Assembly: GCA_019456185.1 (NCBI GenBank)
Contig: VRUH01000001.1
Location: 167,785 to 231,784, forward strand
Reading direction: 5' to 3'
Length of the DNA: 64,000 bases
DNA from: Candidatus Glassbacteria bacterium
GTDB taxonomy: Bacteria > Gemmatimonadota > Glassbacteria > GWA2-58-10
The notes below the pieces were generated by a model. That model did no database searches. It was not told where the DNA came from and saw only the letters and a program-made list of their open reading frames with translations. How positions within the stretch are numbered: position 1 is the stretch's first letter; each line of letters starts with the position of its first letter. This document shows, piece after piece, positions 41,850 through 50,462 of this stretch. The translations under genes were made by a program, and so were the position numbers.

Positions 41850-43130
41850 CTATGCAGGTCTGGGCTTGCCGGGTATGGGGACCGGTCTTTTGGGTGCCGG
41901 ACCCAGCTGCATGCTTTTCGGGCACAGATCGAGATCAGAATTGACCATTTCCTCCCAGGTCAACAGCTTACCTGTATAGGCGGCCTCGCGGCCCATGATT
42001 GCGGTCAGCGTACTTTCAGCGCCGAAATCCAGCGCATCGTTCCTGGCATGGTTATTCCTGATGCTTTCGATCAGCTCCGTATGCTCGTAGACCGATGAGT
42101 TTGTCCTTTCTCCCGTGTAACGCCAGGGATTGGCGCCCACTATACCGGACCGGCCGGCCAATGTTCCGGTGGTTCCCACCAGTTCGGTAGCCACCTTGTT
42201 CTCGCAATTGTCCCACTGGCGCAGCATGCAGCTCACGTGCACTCCGCCCGGATATTCGTAGTCGATCGACATGTGGTCCCAGATATTGCCGTACTTCGGG
42301 TCGGTGCGAACCTGCCTGCCTCCGCTGCCGACAGCACTGACCGGGTGAGAACCCATCAGCCAGTTCATCCTGTCGATCTGGTGGATCACCATTTCGACTA
42401 TCTGGTCACCCGACAGCCAGCAGAAGTAGTACCAGTTACGGCATTGGTATTCCATTTCCGTCCAGGAGGGGTCCGATCCGCGGTGCCAGAGGCCGCCACC
42501 GAGACGATAAATTCGTCCGGCGCGGATTTCGCCAATCCCGCCATCGTGGATCCTCTTCACCAGCTCCATCCCGCCTATGCTGTGCCTGTTGTTGAGCCCT
42601 ACGACTACTGACAGCCCTTTGCTCTTGGCCGTCTCGGCGGACTTGGTAATTTTTCTCACCCCTGCCGGATCGGTGGCAAGCGGCTTCTCGGCAAAAATGT
42701 GCTTACCGGCCCTGACTGCGGCATCGAAATGGAGAGGCCTGAATCCCGGGGGTGTGGCTAGAATTACATAATCCACATCAGACTCCATCACTTTTTTATA
42801 GCAGTCCATCCCTGTGAACTTGCTATCTTTAGAAACCTTGATGTTTGCCTGAAGTTCTCCCTGAAGGTCCCGGTCACCCTTCAGGGCGTCAAGACTCCTT
42901 TCGATCTGTTCAGGGACAAGGTCGGCCATGGCGGTGAGGTGGATATTGGGAGCTGCCGTGATAGCGTTGGCCGCGGCGCCCGTACCTCTTCCGCCGCAAC
43001 CGATAAGGCCGACTTTGGTCGTTTCTTCCTGCTGCGCGTGTGCGCTCCGGATAAAAGGAAATCCGGCAATAGCTGTTGCGGCGCCGCCGGCTATAAATTT
43101 ACGACGGGTAATCTCTCGTTTGCCGCTCAT
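41850..43130 (-). CDS. Tat-exported Gfo/Idh/MocA family oxidoreductase
   Basis: A 426-residue exported oxidoreductase distinct from its neighbour. The leader is TRRKFIAGGAATAIAGFPFI, the nucleotide fold KVGLIGCGGRGTGAAANAI, and the EKP motif is in HIFAEKPLATDPAG. The C-terminal part has LSGDQIVEMVIHQIDRMNWL, in which the His replaces the catalytic His-Asp pair of classical inositol dehydrogenases. It lies 64 bp downstream of the PIG-L gene on the same strand. Two different members side by side suggest successive oxidation and reduction, as in known two-step glycoside conversions by this family (inference). Confidence 0.88.
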   Translation of the reverse strand: MSGKREITRRKFIAGGAATAIAGFPFIRSAHAQQEETTKVGLIGCGGRGTGAAANAITAAPNIHLTAMADLVPEQIERSLDALKGDRDLQGELQANIKVSKDSKFTGMDCYKKVMESDVDYVILATPPGFRPLHFDAAVRAGKHIFAEKPLATDPAGVRKITKSAETAKSKGLSVVVGLNNRHSIGGMELVKRIHDGGIGEIRAGRIYRLGGGLWHRGSDPSWTEMEYQCRNWYYFCWLSGDQIVEMVIHQIDRMNWLMGSHPVSAVGSGGRQVRTDPKYGNIWDHMSIDYEYPGGVHVSCMLRQWDNCENKVATELVGTTGTLAGRSGIVGANPWRYTGERTNSSVYEHTELIESIRNNHARNDALDFGAESTLTAIMGREAAYTGKLLTWEEMVNSDLDLCPKSMQLGPAPKRPVPIPGKPRPA

Positions 43131-43194
43131 GATAGATTCCTTTGCAGACTATAGGATTCTCCATTTCGCCTTAAATGCTCCGGCGAAAACAGAA

Positions 43195-44118
43195 TTATTT
43201 CGGAAACAACTCCCAGATCTCTTCACGGCTGGGCTGGCGGCCATACTCGCAGAGCTCGAACACCTCTACATGCTCGATTTTATCAGCCCGGGCTTTGCCG
43301 TAGCGCTCCTCGACTATATCAGCGTACTTTTCCTTCCAACTTCTGGTTCTCCCTGTGCGGCTTTTTTTCAGCCATTTGAGGCGCTCGGCTGGATTTTTCG
43401 GCACCTGATCCAGCCTGCCCCCGACCCAGGGCAGCCACTCGTACATCTGGCTTGGCATGGCATCGAACGCCCGGATTTTCTTGTCGATCACAGGCGTGAT
43501 ATCCACCGCAACATCAGGAGTGAAGGGATAAGGCTTCTGGAAGCGGTCGGCGAAGTACATGAAAAGCGGGTTATGCTCGAGCCGTGGAGTATCCGGGCAG
43601 ATATTGGGCACCACCACCATGTAGGCCGCATCCTGGACGATCTGTCCGGTATAACGATGGTCGGGATGATAGTCGTTGGGACGGTTCGTGATTACGATAT
43701 CGGCTTTCCATTCACGGATGGCGCGGATAACGGCTTTGCGCGCCTCGAGGTTCGGTTCGAGCTCGCCGTCGTGGAAATCGAGAGTGCGCCAGCTTACGCC
43801 GAGTATATCGGCAGCCGCCCTGCACTCGGCTGCGCGGCGCCTGGCAAGCGCACCTCCGCCTTCGGTCTGGTGCCCAGCATCACCATTAGTTACCGATACC
43901 ATCATCACTTTTGCACCGGCCGCAGACCAGAGAGCGGCTGTTCCGCCGCCCTTGCCCTCGGTGTCATCGGGGTGGGCGCCGATCATGATTACCCGCAGTG
44001 GTTTTTCAGATTCAGCTGCCTCCAGGGCATTCGCCTGCTGGCCGCAGATCGAAACAAAGGCGACCAGGATAAAACACGCAATCCACGAGTAACCGTGTGA
44101 CGGAAAAATTCTCTTCAT
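43195..44118 (-). CDS. Exported PIG-L family N-deacetylase
   Basis: A 307-residue zinc-dependent deacetylase of the PIG-L/LmbE family with a signal peptide. The zinc-binding motif is IGAHPDDTEG (His49, Asp52), the second ligand His is in DYHPDHRYTG, and the mid motif VSVTNGDAGHQ is typical. Family members remove acetyl groups from N-acetylglucosamine-containing compounds. I chose the ATG at 44118 because GGGAG lies 8 bp upstream; an ATG at 44190 is in frame but lacks a ribosome-binding site. Together with the exported oxidoreductases it could process amino-sugar products. Confidence 0.87.
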   Translation of the reverse strand: MKRIFPSHGYSWIACFILVAFVSICGQQANALEAAESEKPLRVIMIGAHPDDTEGKGGGTAALWSAAGAKVMMVSVTNGDAGHQTEGGGALARRRAAECRAAADILGVSWRTLDFHDGELEPNLEARKAVIRAIREWKADIVITNRPNDYHPDHRYTGQIVQDAAYMVVVPNICPDTPRLEHNPLFMYFADRFQKPYPFTPDVAVDITPVIDKKIRAFDAMPSQMYEWLPWVGGRLDQVPKNPAERLKWLKKSRTGRTRSWKEKYADIVEERYGKARADKIEHVEVFELCEYGRQPSREEIWELFPK

Positions 44119-44209
44119 TGTTAAGCTCCCTGCCTGGATGAGGGCCGCATAGCGAACTTGCTTGCGATTGGAAGGTGCAGTGAAAATCACGATATACCGG
44201 CAGGCGAAT

Positions 44210-45733
44210 CTATCGCCGAAAAGTAAGGGATCTTAATAATTCAAGCAGGTCGAAAATGTCGACCCTGCCGTCATAATTCATATCCGCGGCCCAGTTTTGA
44301 TCATCTGAGAGCGCTTTCAGCATTTTGAGCAGATCGAAAATTCTAATCTGTCCGTCCCGGTCGAGATCACCTTTAACAGGCAGGCTGCCGCGGTGCTCGA
44401 TCAGCCCCTGGGCCAGGACGTTGCAATATTCCTCGATAGCAGTGTAACCGGAGGCCATGATGGTACTGTGGTCGTTACCGTTGGAGGCGTCCAGCCCGTT
44501 TGCCCTTTCCCAGGCGTCCGGCAGGCCGTCATTATCGGTATCAAGTGGAGGTGCCTGGGGTGTAAGTCCGGTCATCAGGTCGCCGGATTCGTGACGGCCC
44601 CAGGAGCCTGTGCCCGTCTTTACCTCTTCGATAGTACGGCGGCTTACCGTATCTCTCGGGAAGCATCCCGCCAGGTCAAGCACCAGCTTATAGGTTTCCT
44701 GGGGGGTATGGGTAGTGATAGGGGGAACCAGGTACTCCTGTTCCGCTTTCACTCCTTTGTCCGCATAGTAGCGCAGGCCGTAGAGACTGTCCGCCTCTGC
44801 CCAGGGGTCCTGGATCATCCCGGTAAAGGTATTATTTCTACCCTCGAAGTAGTTGTCTCGCAGATAGTAGGAGACATCCGATACAAATAAGAATGGGAAG
44901 ACATTCGGCTCACTTGGACCGGTTTTGTAATAATTGCCGATAATGTTGAAACCGAGGTTGTTAGGCACGTGGCCTTCGTGGGAGAGCCCGCCCCGGTAGT
45001 CATAGACCACGATGTTGCGGATATCTGAGGGCCCATGGGCGATAGCCGGGCAGCGGCGCCTGTGGTGAGCGAACAGGGTGTGGTGCAGCGAAATCCTTCC
45101 TCCGCCGGGGCCGTTGATCATCCCGAAGTTGTGCGGCACGCCTTTGGAATGTCCCTCTTTATCCGATTCCTCGATCGCGCACCACTGGATGGTGACATCG
45201 TGGGAATAATAGATGTCAATGGTTTCATCGTTGGCCCAACTGCAGGAGACATGGTCGATAATACAGTTTTCCACCTTACCGAACTGGATTGCGTCACCAC
45301 TGGAGCCAGTGGTTGGGTCCGGCCTTACTCGCAGGAAGCGAACTACAATGTCGCTGAACCGCCGCTCTCCGTAGCGGGTAACCAGCCGGCCCTGGATAGT
45401 GATTCCAGCACCGGGCGCGGTCTGCCCCATTATCGATATCTGTCCATTCTCGATAACCACGTCACCGGGGATAACTCCGCTGGTATCGAATACCACTATC
45501 CTCGGGCCCTCGGCACTGCAGGCGGCCTGAAGGCTGCCAGGGCCGCTGGTGTTCAGATTTGTAACCTTGATAACACGCCCGCCCCGGCCTCCAGGCGTGG
45601 TTGAACCGAATCCTTCAGCTCCCGGAAATGATGGGAGAGTTTCCGCTTGCTCGTCATTAGCAATCAGATGATCGGGAAAGGTTTGAAGAAGAAGCAACGA
45701 CAACAGGAAGAAATAACAGAGAATCTTTTTCAC
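44210..45733 (-). CDS. Secreted pectate-lyase-like protein with a C-terminal dockerin type I module
   Basis: A 507-residue exported protein starting at GTG (AAAGGA upstream). After the signal peptide comes FPGAEGFGSTTPGGRGG, the opening of PL1-type right-handed beta-helix lyases in this clade, then SIMGQTAPGAGITIQGRLV and IDHVSCSWANDETIDIYYS, where the Asp/Asn ladder is expected. Residues ~395-425 resemble a calcium loop (DTDNDGLPDAWE). The end (about 445-505) is a two-repeat dockerin type I: GDLDRDGQIRIFDLL and ADMNYDGRVDIFDLLELL, with EF-hand-like Ca loops. No cohesin is visible in the window. First gene of the run down to 39349. Confidence 0.82.
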   Translation of the reverse strand: MKKILCYFFLLSLLLLQTFPDHLIANDEQAETLPSFPGAEGFGSTTPGGRGGRVIKVTNLNTSGPGSLQAACSAEGPRIVVFDTSGVIPGDVVIENGQISIMGQTAPGAGITIQGRLVTRYGERRFSDIVVRFLRVRPDPTTGSSGDAIQFGKVENCIIDHVSCSWANDETIDIYYSHDVTIQWCAIEESDKEGHSKGVPHNFGMINGPGGGRISLHHTLFAHHRRRCPAIAHGPSDIRNIVVYDYRGGLSHEGHVPNNLGFNIIGNYYKTGPSEPNVFPFLFVSDVSYYLRDNYFEGRNNTFTGMIQDPWAEADSLYGLRYYADKGVKAEQEYLVPPITTHTPQETYKLVLDLAGCFPRDTVSRRTIEEVKTGTGSWGRHESGDLMTGLTPQAPPLDTDNDGLPDAWERANGLDASNGNDHSTIMASGYTAIEEYCNVLAQGLIEHRGSLPVKGDLDRDGQIRIFDLLKMLKALSDDQNWAADMNYDGRVDIFDLLELLRSLTFRR

Positions 45734-45834
45734 AGCTTAATCCTTTTCTCGGTTTTCCACCATCCGGAATAGAGATCTCTTCGGTACAACTCCGGCTGCA
45801 TTCCAACTACTTTAACCGTTCCACATATTTAATA

Positions 45835-45868
45835 AAGTTCCCGGCTCCCTGAGTGGAGCCGGGAACTT
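45835..45868 (-). terminator. Rho-independent terminator of the TonB-receptor/PorV operon
   Basis: AAGTTCCCGGCTCC and GGAGCCGGGAACTT form a perfect 14-bp stem around a 6-base loop. On the minus strand it is followed by TATTAAAT. It begins 32 bp after the PorV stop codon. Confidence 0.85.
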
Positions 45869-45900
45869 AAGGAGATAATTTCATCTCCGATATTCAGCAG

Positions 45901-47112
45901 CTAAAATCCGAAGCTAAGAGTGAAAAAATTATCCGCTGACAGTCTGCCCTTGTTCTTGTACGCATAGCTGAAACGGACGTGCATGTTGTCGATCTGGCGC
46001 TGGATGCCGCCGCCGAAACTGAATCCTCTCCAGGTGGGATCTTCGCCCAGATAATTGATTCCGGACTGATCGACAGCTTCGGTGTACTCGTCGGTCTGAA
46101 CCTGCCAACCCAGACGGAGGGCGCCGGAAAGGAATGGCGTGAAATTAAAGGTCACTTCCGAGCCGGCTCCGTAGGAGATCGGGATATAGCTCGGACGCCA
46201 GAACTCACCGGCCACCAGCCAGTTGGCCCGTTCACCAGTGTACAGGTTGTAGGCCAGTGCTATTTTCAGCACTGTCGGCAGGCGGTAGGTGTGGGTCTGC
46301 CTGTATGCCAGCCTGACGTTGCGCTTGGAGAACTGGGTAGCATCCTGGGACCAATCGCTGTAACCGGTCGGCACATCGCCGCTCTTGTTTTCGGGGCCGA
46401 TCTCTTCAAGCAGGTTCGCGCCCCTCATCGTGATATTGGTACCCAGGTTCTGGATGTTGAACGAGAACTTGATCTCGCGGTCGGCCACCTCGGTATGGTA
46501 AACTACCCCGGCATCAATACCGAACGCGCTGCCGCCCATGTTGTTCAACATGTCCTGGTGGATATACTTGACGTTCAACCCGCCGATAAAGCGGTCGGAA
46601 AAGTTGTACGCCATCGATCCGCCCATCTGGAAATCGTAGGCGTTATAGAAGTTCCCGGTGCCCCCGGGCGAGGTGACGGTGGTGATTTCGATATCGGGCA
46701 CATTCAGGTACCCGAAAAAGCCGCCGATCACCAGCGACCCGTCGCCCACGGGCGAGGCGAACGCACCATAGCTGTAGGTGAGATCGAGAGTGTAATCAAC
46801 AACGGTCAACATCAACTCGCGGTTCTGCAGGAAACCCAGACCGGCGGGGTTCCACCAGATCGCGGAGATGTCGTCGCAGACCGCCGAGTAAGCGCTGCCC
46901 ATTGCGATCCCGCGGGCCCCGACCGGGATGGTAAGGAATTCCGCGGCTCTGACACCCACAAAAGAGGCGTCGTCGGGACGGCCTGCTTCAATGTACTTGT
47001 CCAGACCGGTATAGTCCTGGCGGGCGGTACCCTGCGCCAGCAGGGGCAGGAACGAGAACGCCAGGCAGAATATTGATGCGGCCAAGACAATTCGAGCTTT
47101 TATTCCTGACAT
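45901..47112 (-). CDS. PorV/PorQ (UPF0164)-family outer-membrane beta-barrel protein
   Basis: A 403-residue exported protein. After the signal peptide the sequence VGARGIAMGSAYSAVCDDISAIWWNPAGLG is the conserved plug-like start of UPF0164/PorV proteins, followed by alternating beta strands and an aromatic C-terminus (FFTLSFGF) as needed for outer-membrane insertion. PorV is the shuttle and outer-membrane partner of type IX secretion in Bacteroidetes, and UPF0164 relatives are common in other FCB-like phyla. It is the last gene of the operon with the TonB receptor and the FlgD-like protein (55-bp gaps), so it may help export or anchor the latter. Confidence 0.83.
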   Translation of the reverse strand: MSGIKARIVLAASIFCLAFSFLPLLAQGTARQDYTGLDKYIEAGRPDDASFVGVRAAEFLTIPVGARGIAMGSAYSAVCDDISAIWWNPAGLGFLQNRELMLTVVDYTLDLTYSYGAFASPVGDGSLVIGGFFGYLNVPDIEITTVTSPGGTGNFYNAYDFQMGGSMAYNFSDRFIGGLNVKYIHQDMLNNMGGSAFGIDAGVVYHTEVADREIKFSFNIQNLGTNITMRGANLLEEIGPENKSGDVPTGYSDWSQDATQFSKRNVRLAYRQTHTYRLPTVLKIALAYNLYTGERANWLVAGEFWRPSYIPISYGAGSEVTFNFTPFLSGALRLGWQVQTDEYTEAVDQSGINYLGEDPTWRGFSFGGGIQRQIDNMHVRFSYAYKNKGRLSADNFFTLSFGF

Positions 47113-47167
47113 GTATACCTCCGATTAATCATTTGGGGAAACAACGTAATAGATACAAATCACGGGT

Positions 47168-50100
47168 TCAGTTGATGACATAGAACTTGCCCGTATGTGT
47201 TTCCCCGCGCTGATCGGTAACGTGGTAGAAATAGAGCCCGCTCGCCACTGTCTGGCCGAAGCGGTTTCTGAGGTTCCAGGGTTCTGTACCGCCATGGTTG
47301 TCGTATCCCTGGAACACCCTGGGCTCGTTGTCGGTCAACCTGTCCCAGTCCGTGTAATCGCCCCATCCCTGGCGGCTGGAACCTATATGGTTAAGCACGT
47401 TGACCAGGTTGCCGCCCAGCGAGTAAATCCGGATGGTGCAGCGGCTGGGCAGATTTGTAAACTCGATTCTGCGGTTGTTCGGTGAAAGATCCAGGTATGA
47501 ACTGGCCACATAGGGATTCGGTACGACCCTGATTTCCGAAAGATCGGCATCATCCGGATTGATGGTCGTTGGTTGAATCCTGAATTCCCATCTGTCGCCT
47601 GGGAACGGCGGTCCGGGTTCCTGGTAAAAGATCGTCTGGTCACCGTTCCATGAGCCGAACAGAAAGTCGGCAGTAAACACCGTACCGGATGAGGGCATTC
47701 CGCCGATCACGCCGTCGGTGCCTCGAACCACCATCAGAACGCCGTTGAGCCAAATCCCGAACTCGTCGGTGTTGTCCGCTGGCATGGTATCGACCATTTT
47801 AGCGGTACGCTCGCTAACCGGCGTGTCTGACTGCATTTCATCGTACAGTGTACCGCGACCTGAAAATGCGCTGCCATAAGCATCCTGGGTGACGAATCCC
47901 CAGCCGTAAGCCTCGTCCGGGTATTCCACGAAAGGCAGTGTGTATCCGCGGGTCTGATCTACCACCGTAACGGTTCCGCTGCCCCACGTGACCGTGAATC
48001 GGCCGTCTCTGTACTGGCCCGGGATCGAGGGCGGATAGCCGCCCGCACGGTTGTTATCGCCTCCGCTGCTTGCCAGGACCAGATTGCCTCCCGTGTATCC
48101 GCCGGCGTTGAGACTTCGTTGAACCTTACTTCTGAAATCGCCGTTCGACATGTAGTCGAAGCTGGCCGACAGGGCGTAAGCAATGCCTTCGCTGTCCACC
48201 GGCCCGCTGAGGACCGTCGTATAATTGAAGGAACCGTTGCGGGAGCGGACTGTGGCCACAGGCGACTCCTGAACCATGGTCGAGCCTTCAGACATCTGGA
48301 AAGTGACCGGGGTGTAATTATTGTTATTCCCATATGCTCTGAAGGTGCTGGCCACATCAATGTAGAGTGTTTTGTCCGAAGTGATCCTTTCCGGATTCGG
48401 CACCTCTAGCACGAACGAGGCAACTGGCAAAATGTAAACCGGTGGCTCAGCGAGTGTCCCGTCACCGTTACCCTGAAGCTGATACTCGGTAACGAACAGC
48501 GGATCGGATCCAGCGAACGGATGGAAGATCGGTTCACCATCAACTTTTGCTTCACTGTAATCGGAGGCGTTGCTCCTGGGAACTACGCTGTAGATTGCTT
48601 CGCCAGGGCGGTTCCAGAGTTTTGCGCTCTCTTCCAAAGGCAGACTGAACGGATCGCCTGAGGCTATATCATAGTTCAAATCATAGGGCACTACCGCGTA
48701 CCAGACTTTCATTCCGTTACGCATCCGATACTGCGGGTAATCGTCATCGAGCACGTCGTTATAATGGAACCGAATATTCCCCTGAGTCCGGTTGAAGTCA
48801 CCCAGAAGTTCCGAGTGCGTATCATTGGGACCCACAAAGCTGCGGTACACCCGGTATCCCTCGAAATCAAACTCCCGATAGCGTCCATTCGGATCCAGAT
48901 TGTTATCATTCAGGAAATAATAATAACTATCGGGGGTATTGAGGTTGACATCGCTCCAGGTGATCGAGACCTGCCGGTCGCCCGGGACTATTGTCAAAGT
49001 AGGCGCCGCGGGTGTCTCGGGCAGAATATATCCGCCTAAGGCCACAGTACGCGCAACCTTCACAGAGTTCTCTATAGGAGCGAGCCCTTCCTGGATAATC
49101 GGTGAGTCGATATTTCCCACATCCAGCGGAGGAACCACAAAAGGTGTGATTGCGGGGTAGACGAACATTATCACGTAGTCCATCGCGAAAGAATCACGCG
49201 GCTTGACGTCGTGCAGTTCACCATAGCCGCAGTCTTGAATCCATGCGCTTCCTCCGCCCCAGATCCATTGATTGTATCGCTCGTCACCGGGGTTCAGCTT
49301 GCCGGGCCAGACATTCTGGTGGGTGCCGGTGAAGGGGTTGATCACGCCGGGCAGGAAATCCTCCGTACCCATGATATTTCGGTAGACCTGCCCGGGTGTC
49401 TTGCCGCTCAGTCCGAGCTGCAGTGAACCGGTCACGCCGAAACTGCCGCCAGCGGAGTTGAAGTTTTTCAGCTCCATTGTCTCCCCGTTATATTCGGGAA
49501 GCTTAAGCGGCGCCTTGGCAAATAACGCGTACTCCGGCGGGTTCCAGTTCGGCTGCTGGGGATTCTGGTTGAAAGTGACGTCTATGTCCTTTTCGTAATG
49601 GTAGGCCCACAGGTTGCTCCAGGGGGAATAGCTGCCGCCCCACTGAAAATAGCGGCTCTGGTAATAGAGGCAGACGCTGGACCAGTCCCATCCAGCTGGA
49701 TGGGCCGCGCCGAATTCCTGGTAAGTCCCGCTGGGGCTGTACTTGAGGAATTCGGTGACGTTGATGATGTTTTCGTGCGCGTAAACCATGTCGTTACTTT
49801 CACCGTAATTCAGAAAGTAAAACGAACACTCCTTGAGAAAGCCGGGAAGTATTCCGTAACCCCAGCCCAGGAAGATGTCTCCCTGCTGAGTGTAGATGGT
49901 TTCCGCACCGTGCCGGATTATCTCGCCGCTGGGGCTCCGGTCCACCCGGCCGCCGACCGGCCAGTCGAGCAGGTCGTCGTCATCCAGGGTGGTCCAGACG
50001 CGCATGTGGTTGATGTCACCGGACACGCTGCCGACGTTCTGTCCGGAAGCGTAGATCGCGGCCAGCTCGGCAGCCGCTTCCGGTTCGGCGCGGAATCCGG

Positions 50101-50407
50101 TGGTAAAGCGGCCGTCGGTGGACATTGTGGTGTCTTCGGGAACGCCGTCCCCGTCAAAATCGCGGGTGACCGCCATCATCAGGCCGAAGTTCCAGCTGCG
50201 ACTGGTTAAGTTGCCCGAACCGGCGGGAAACATCATGATATTTCCCCTGGTATTGATCGGCCCATAGGAGCCGGATGTAAATCCAACCTGGAAATTGTTT
50301 CCCTGGCTTACCCTCTGCTGGAGCTTCTCGGCGTGCAGTAAGCCACCCGCAAGGCAGGTCACTGCGACCAGGACAGACAGGATTTTCAAATATCTCATAT
50401 TTTTCAT
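47168..50407 (-). CDS. Large secreted protein with FlgD-like/type IX-like C-terminal module
   Basis: A 1079-residue exported protein. The N-terminal half has no recognised domain. A fibronectin III-like segment lies at about 470-580 (PAAPTLTIVPGDRQVSITWS), and the C-terminal ~100 residues (IRVVPNPYVASSYLDL, IRIYSLGGNLVNVL, WNLRNRFGQTVASGLYFYHV) form the FlgD-Ig/T9SS-type A-like module common in FCB-like candidate phyla. I chose the ATG at 50407 because AGGAG lies 7 bp upstream and the signal peptide starts there. It sits between the TonB receptor and PorV, the position a surface substrate-binding protein would take. No lipobox is present, so it is not a SusD-type lipoprotein. Confidence 0.8.
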   Translation of the reverse strand: MKNMRYLKILSVLVAVTCLAGGLLHAEKLQQRVSQGNNFQVGFTSGSYGPINTRGNIMMFPAGSGNLTSRSWNFGLMMAVTRDFDGDGVPEDTTMSTDGRFTTGFRAEPEAAAELAAIYASGQNVGSVSGDINHMRVWTTLDDDDLLDWPVGGRVDRSPSGEIIRHGAETIYTQQGDIFLGWGYGILPGFLKECSFYFLNYGESNDMVYAHENIINVTEFLKYSPSGTYQEFGAAHPAGWDWSSVCLYYQSRYFQWGGSYSPWSNLWAYHYEKDIDVTFNQNPQQPNWNPPEYALFAKAPLKLPEYNGETMELKNFNSAGGSFGVTGSLQLGLSGKTPGQVYRNIMGTEDFLPGVINPFTGTHQNVWPGKLNPGDERYNQWIWGGGSAWIQDCGYGELHDVKPRDSFAMDYVIMFVYPAITPFVVPPLDVGNIDSPIIQEGLAPIENSVKVARTVALGGYILPETPAAPTLTIVPGDRQVSITWSDVNLNTPDSYYYFLNDNNLDPNGRYREFDFEGYRVYRSFVGPNDTHSELLGDFNRTQGNIRFHYNDVLDDDYPQYRMRNGMKVWYAVVPYDLNYDIASGDPFSLPLEESAKLWNRPGEAIYSVVPRSNASDYSEAKVDGEPIFHPFAGSDPLFVTEYQLQGNGDGTLAEPPVYILPVASFVLEVPNPERITSDKTLYIDVASTFRAYGNNNNYTPVTFQMSEGSTMVQESPVATVRSRNGSFNYTTVLSGPVDSEGIAYALSASFDYMSNGDFRSKVQRSLNAGGYTGGNLVLASSGGDNNRAGGYPPSIPGQYRDGRFTVTWGSGTVTVVDQTRGYTLPFVEYPDEAYGWGFVTQDAYGSAFSGRGTLYDEMQSDTPVSERTAKMVDTMPADNTDEFGIWLNGVLMVVRGTDGVIGGMPSSGTVFTADFLFGSWNGDQTIFYQEPGPPFPGDRWEFRIQPTTINPDDADLSEIRVVPNPYVASSYLDLSPNNRRIEFTNLPSRCTIRIYSLGGNLVNVLNHIGSSRQGWGDYTDWDRLTDNEPRVFQGYDNHGGTEPWNLRNRFGQTVASGLYFYHVTDQRGETHTGKFYVIN

Positions 50408-50462
50408 ATGAATCTCCTGCATAGTTAATTTGTTTATCAAGGTACGTGGTGCAGCCTGGTAA

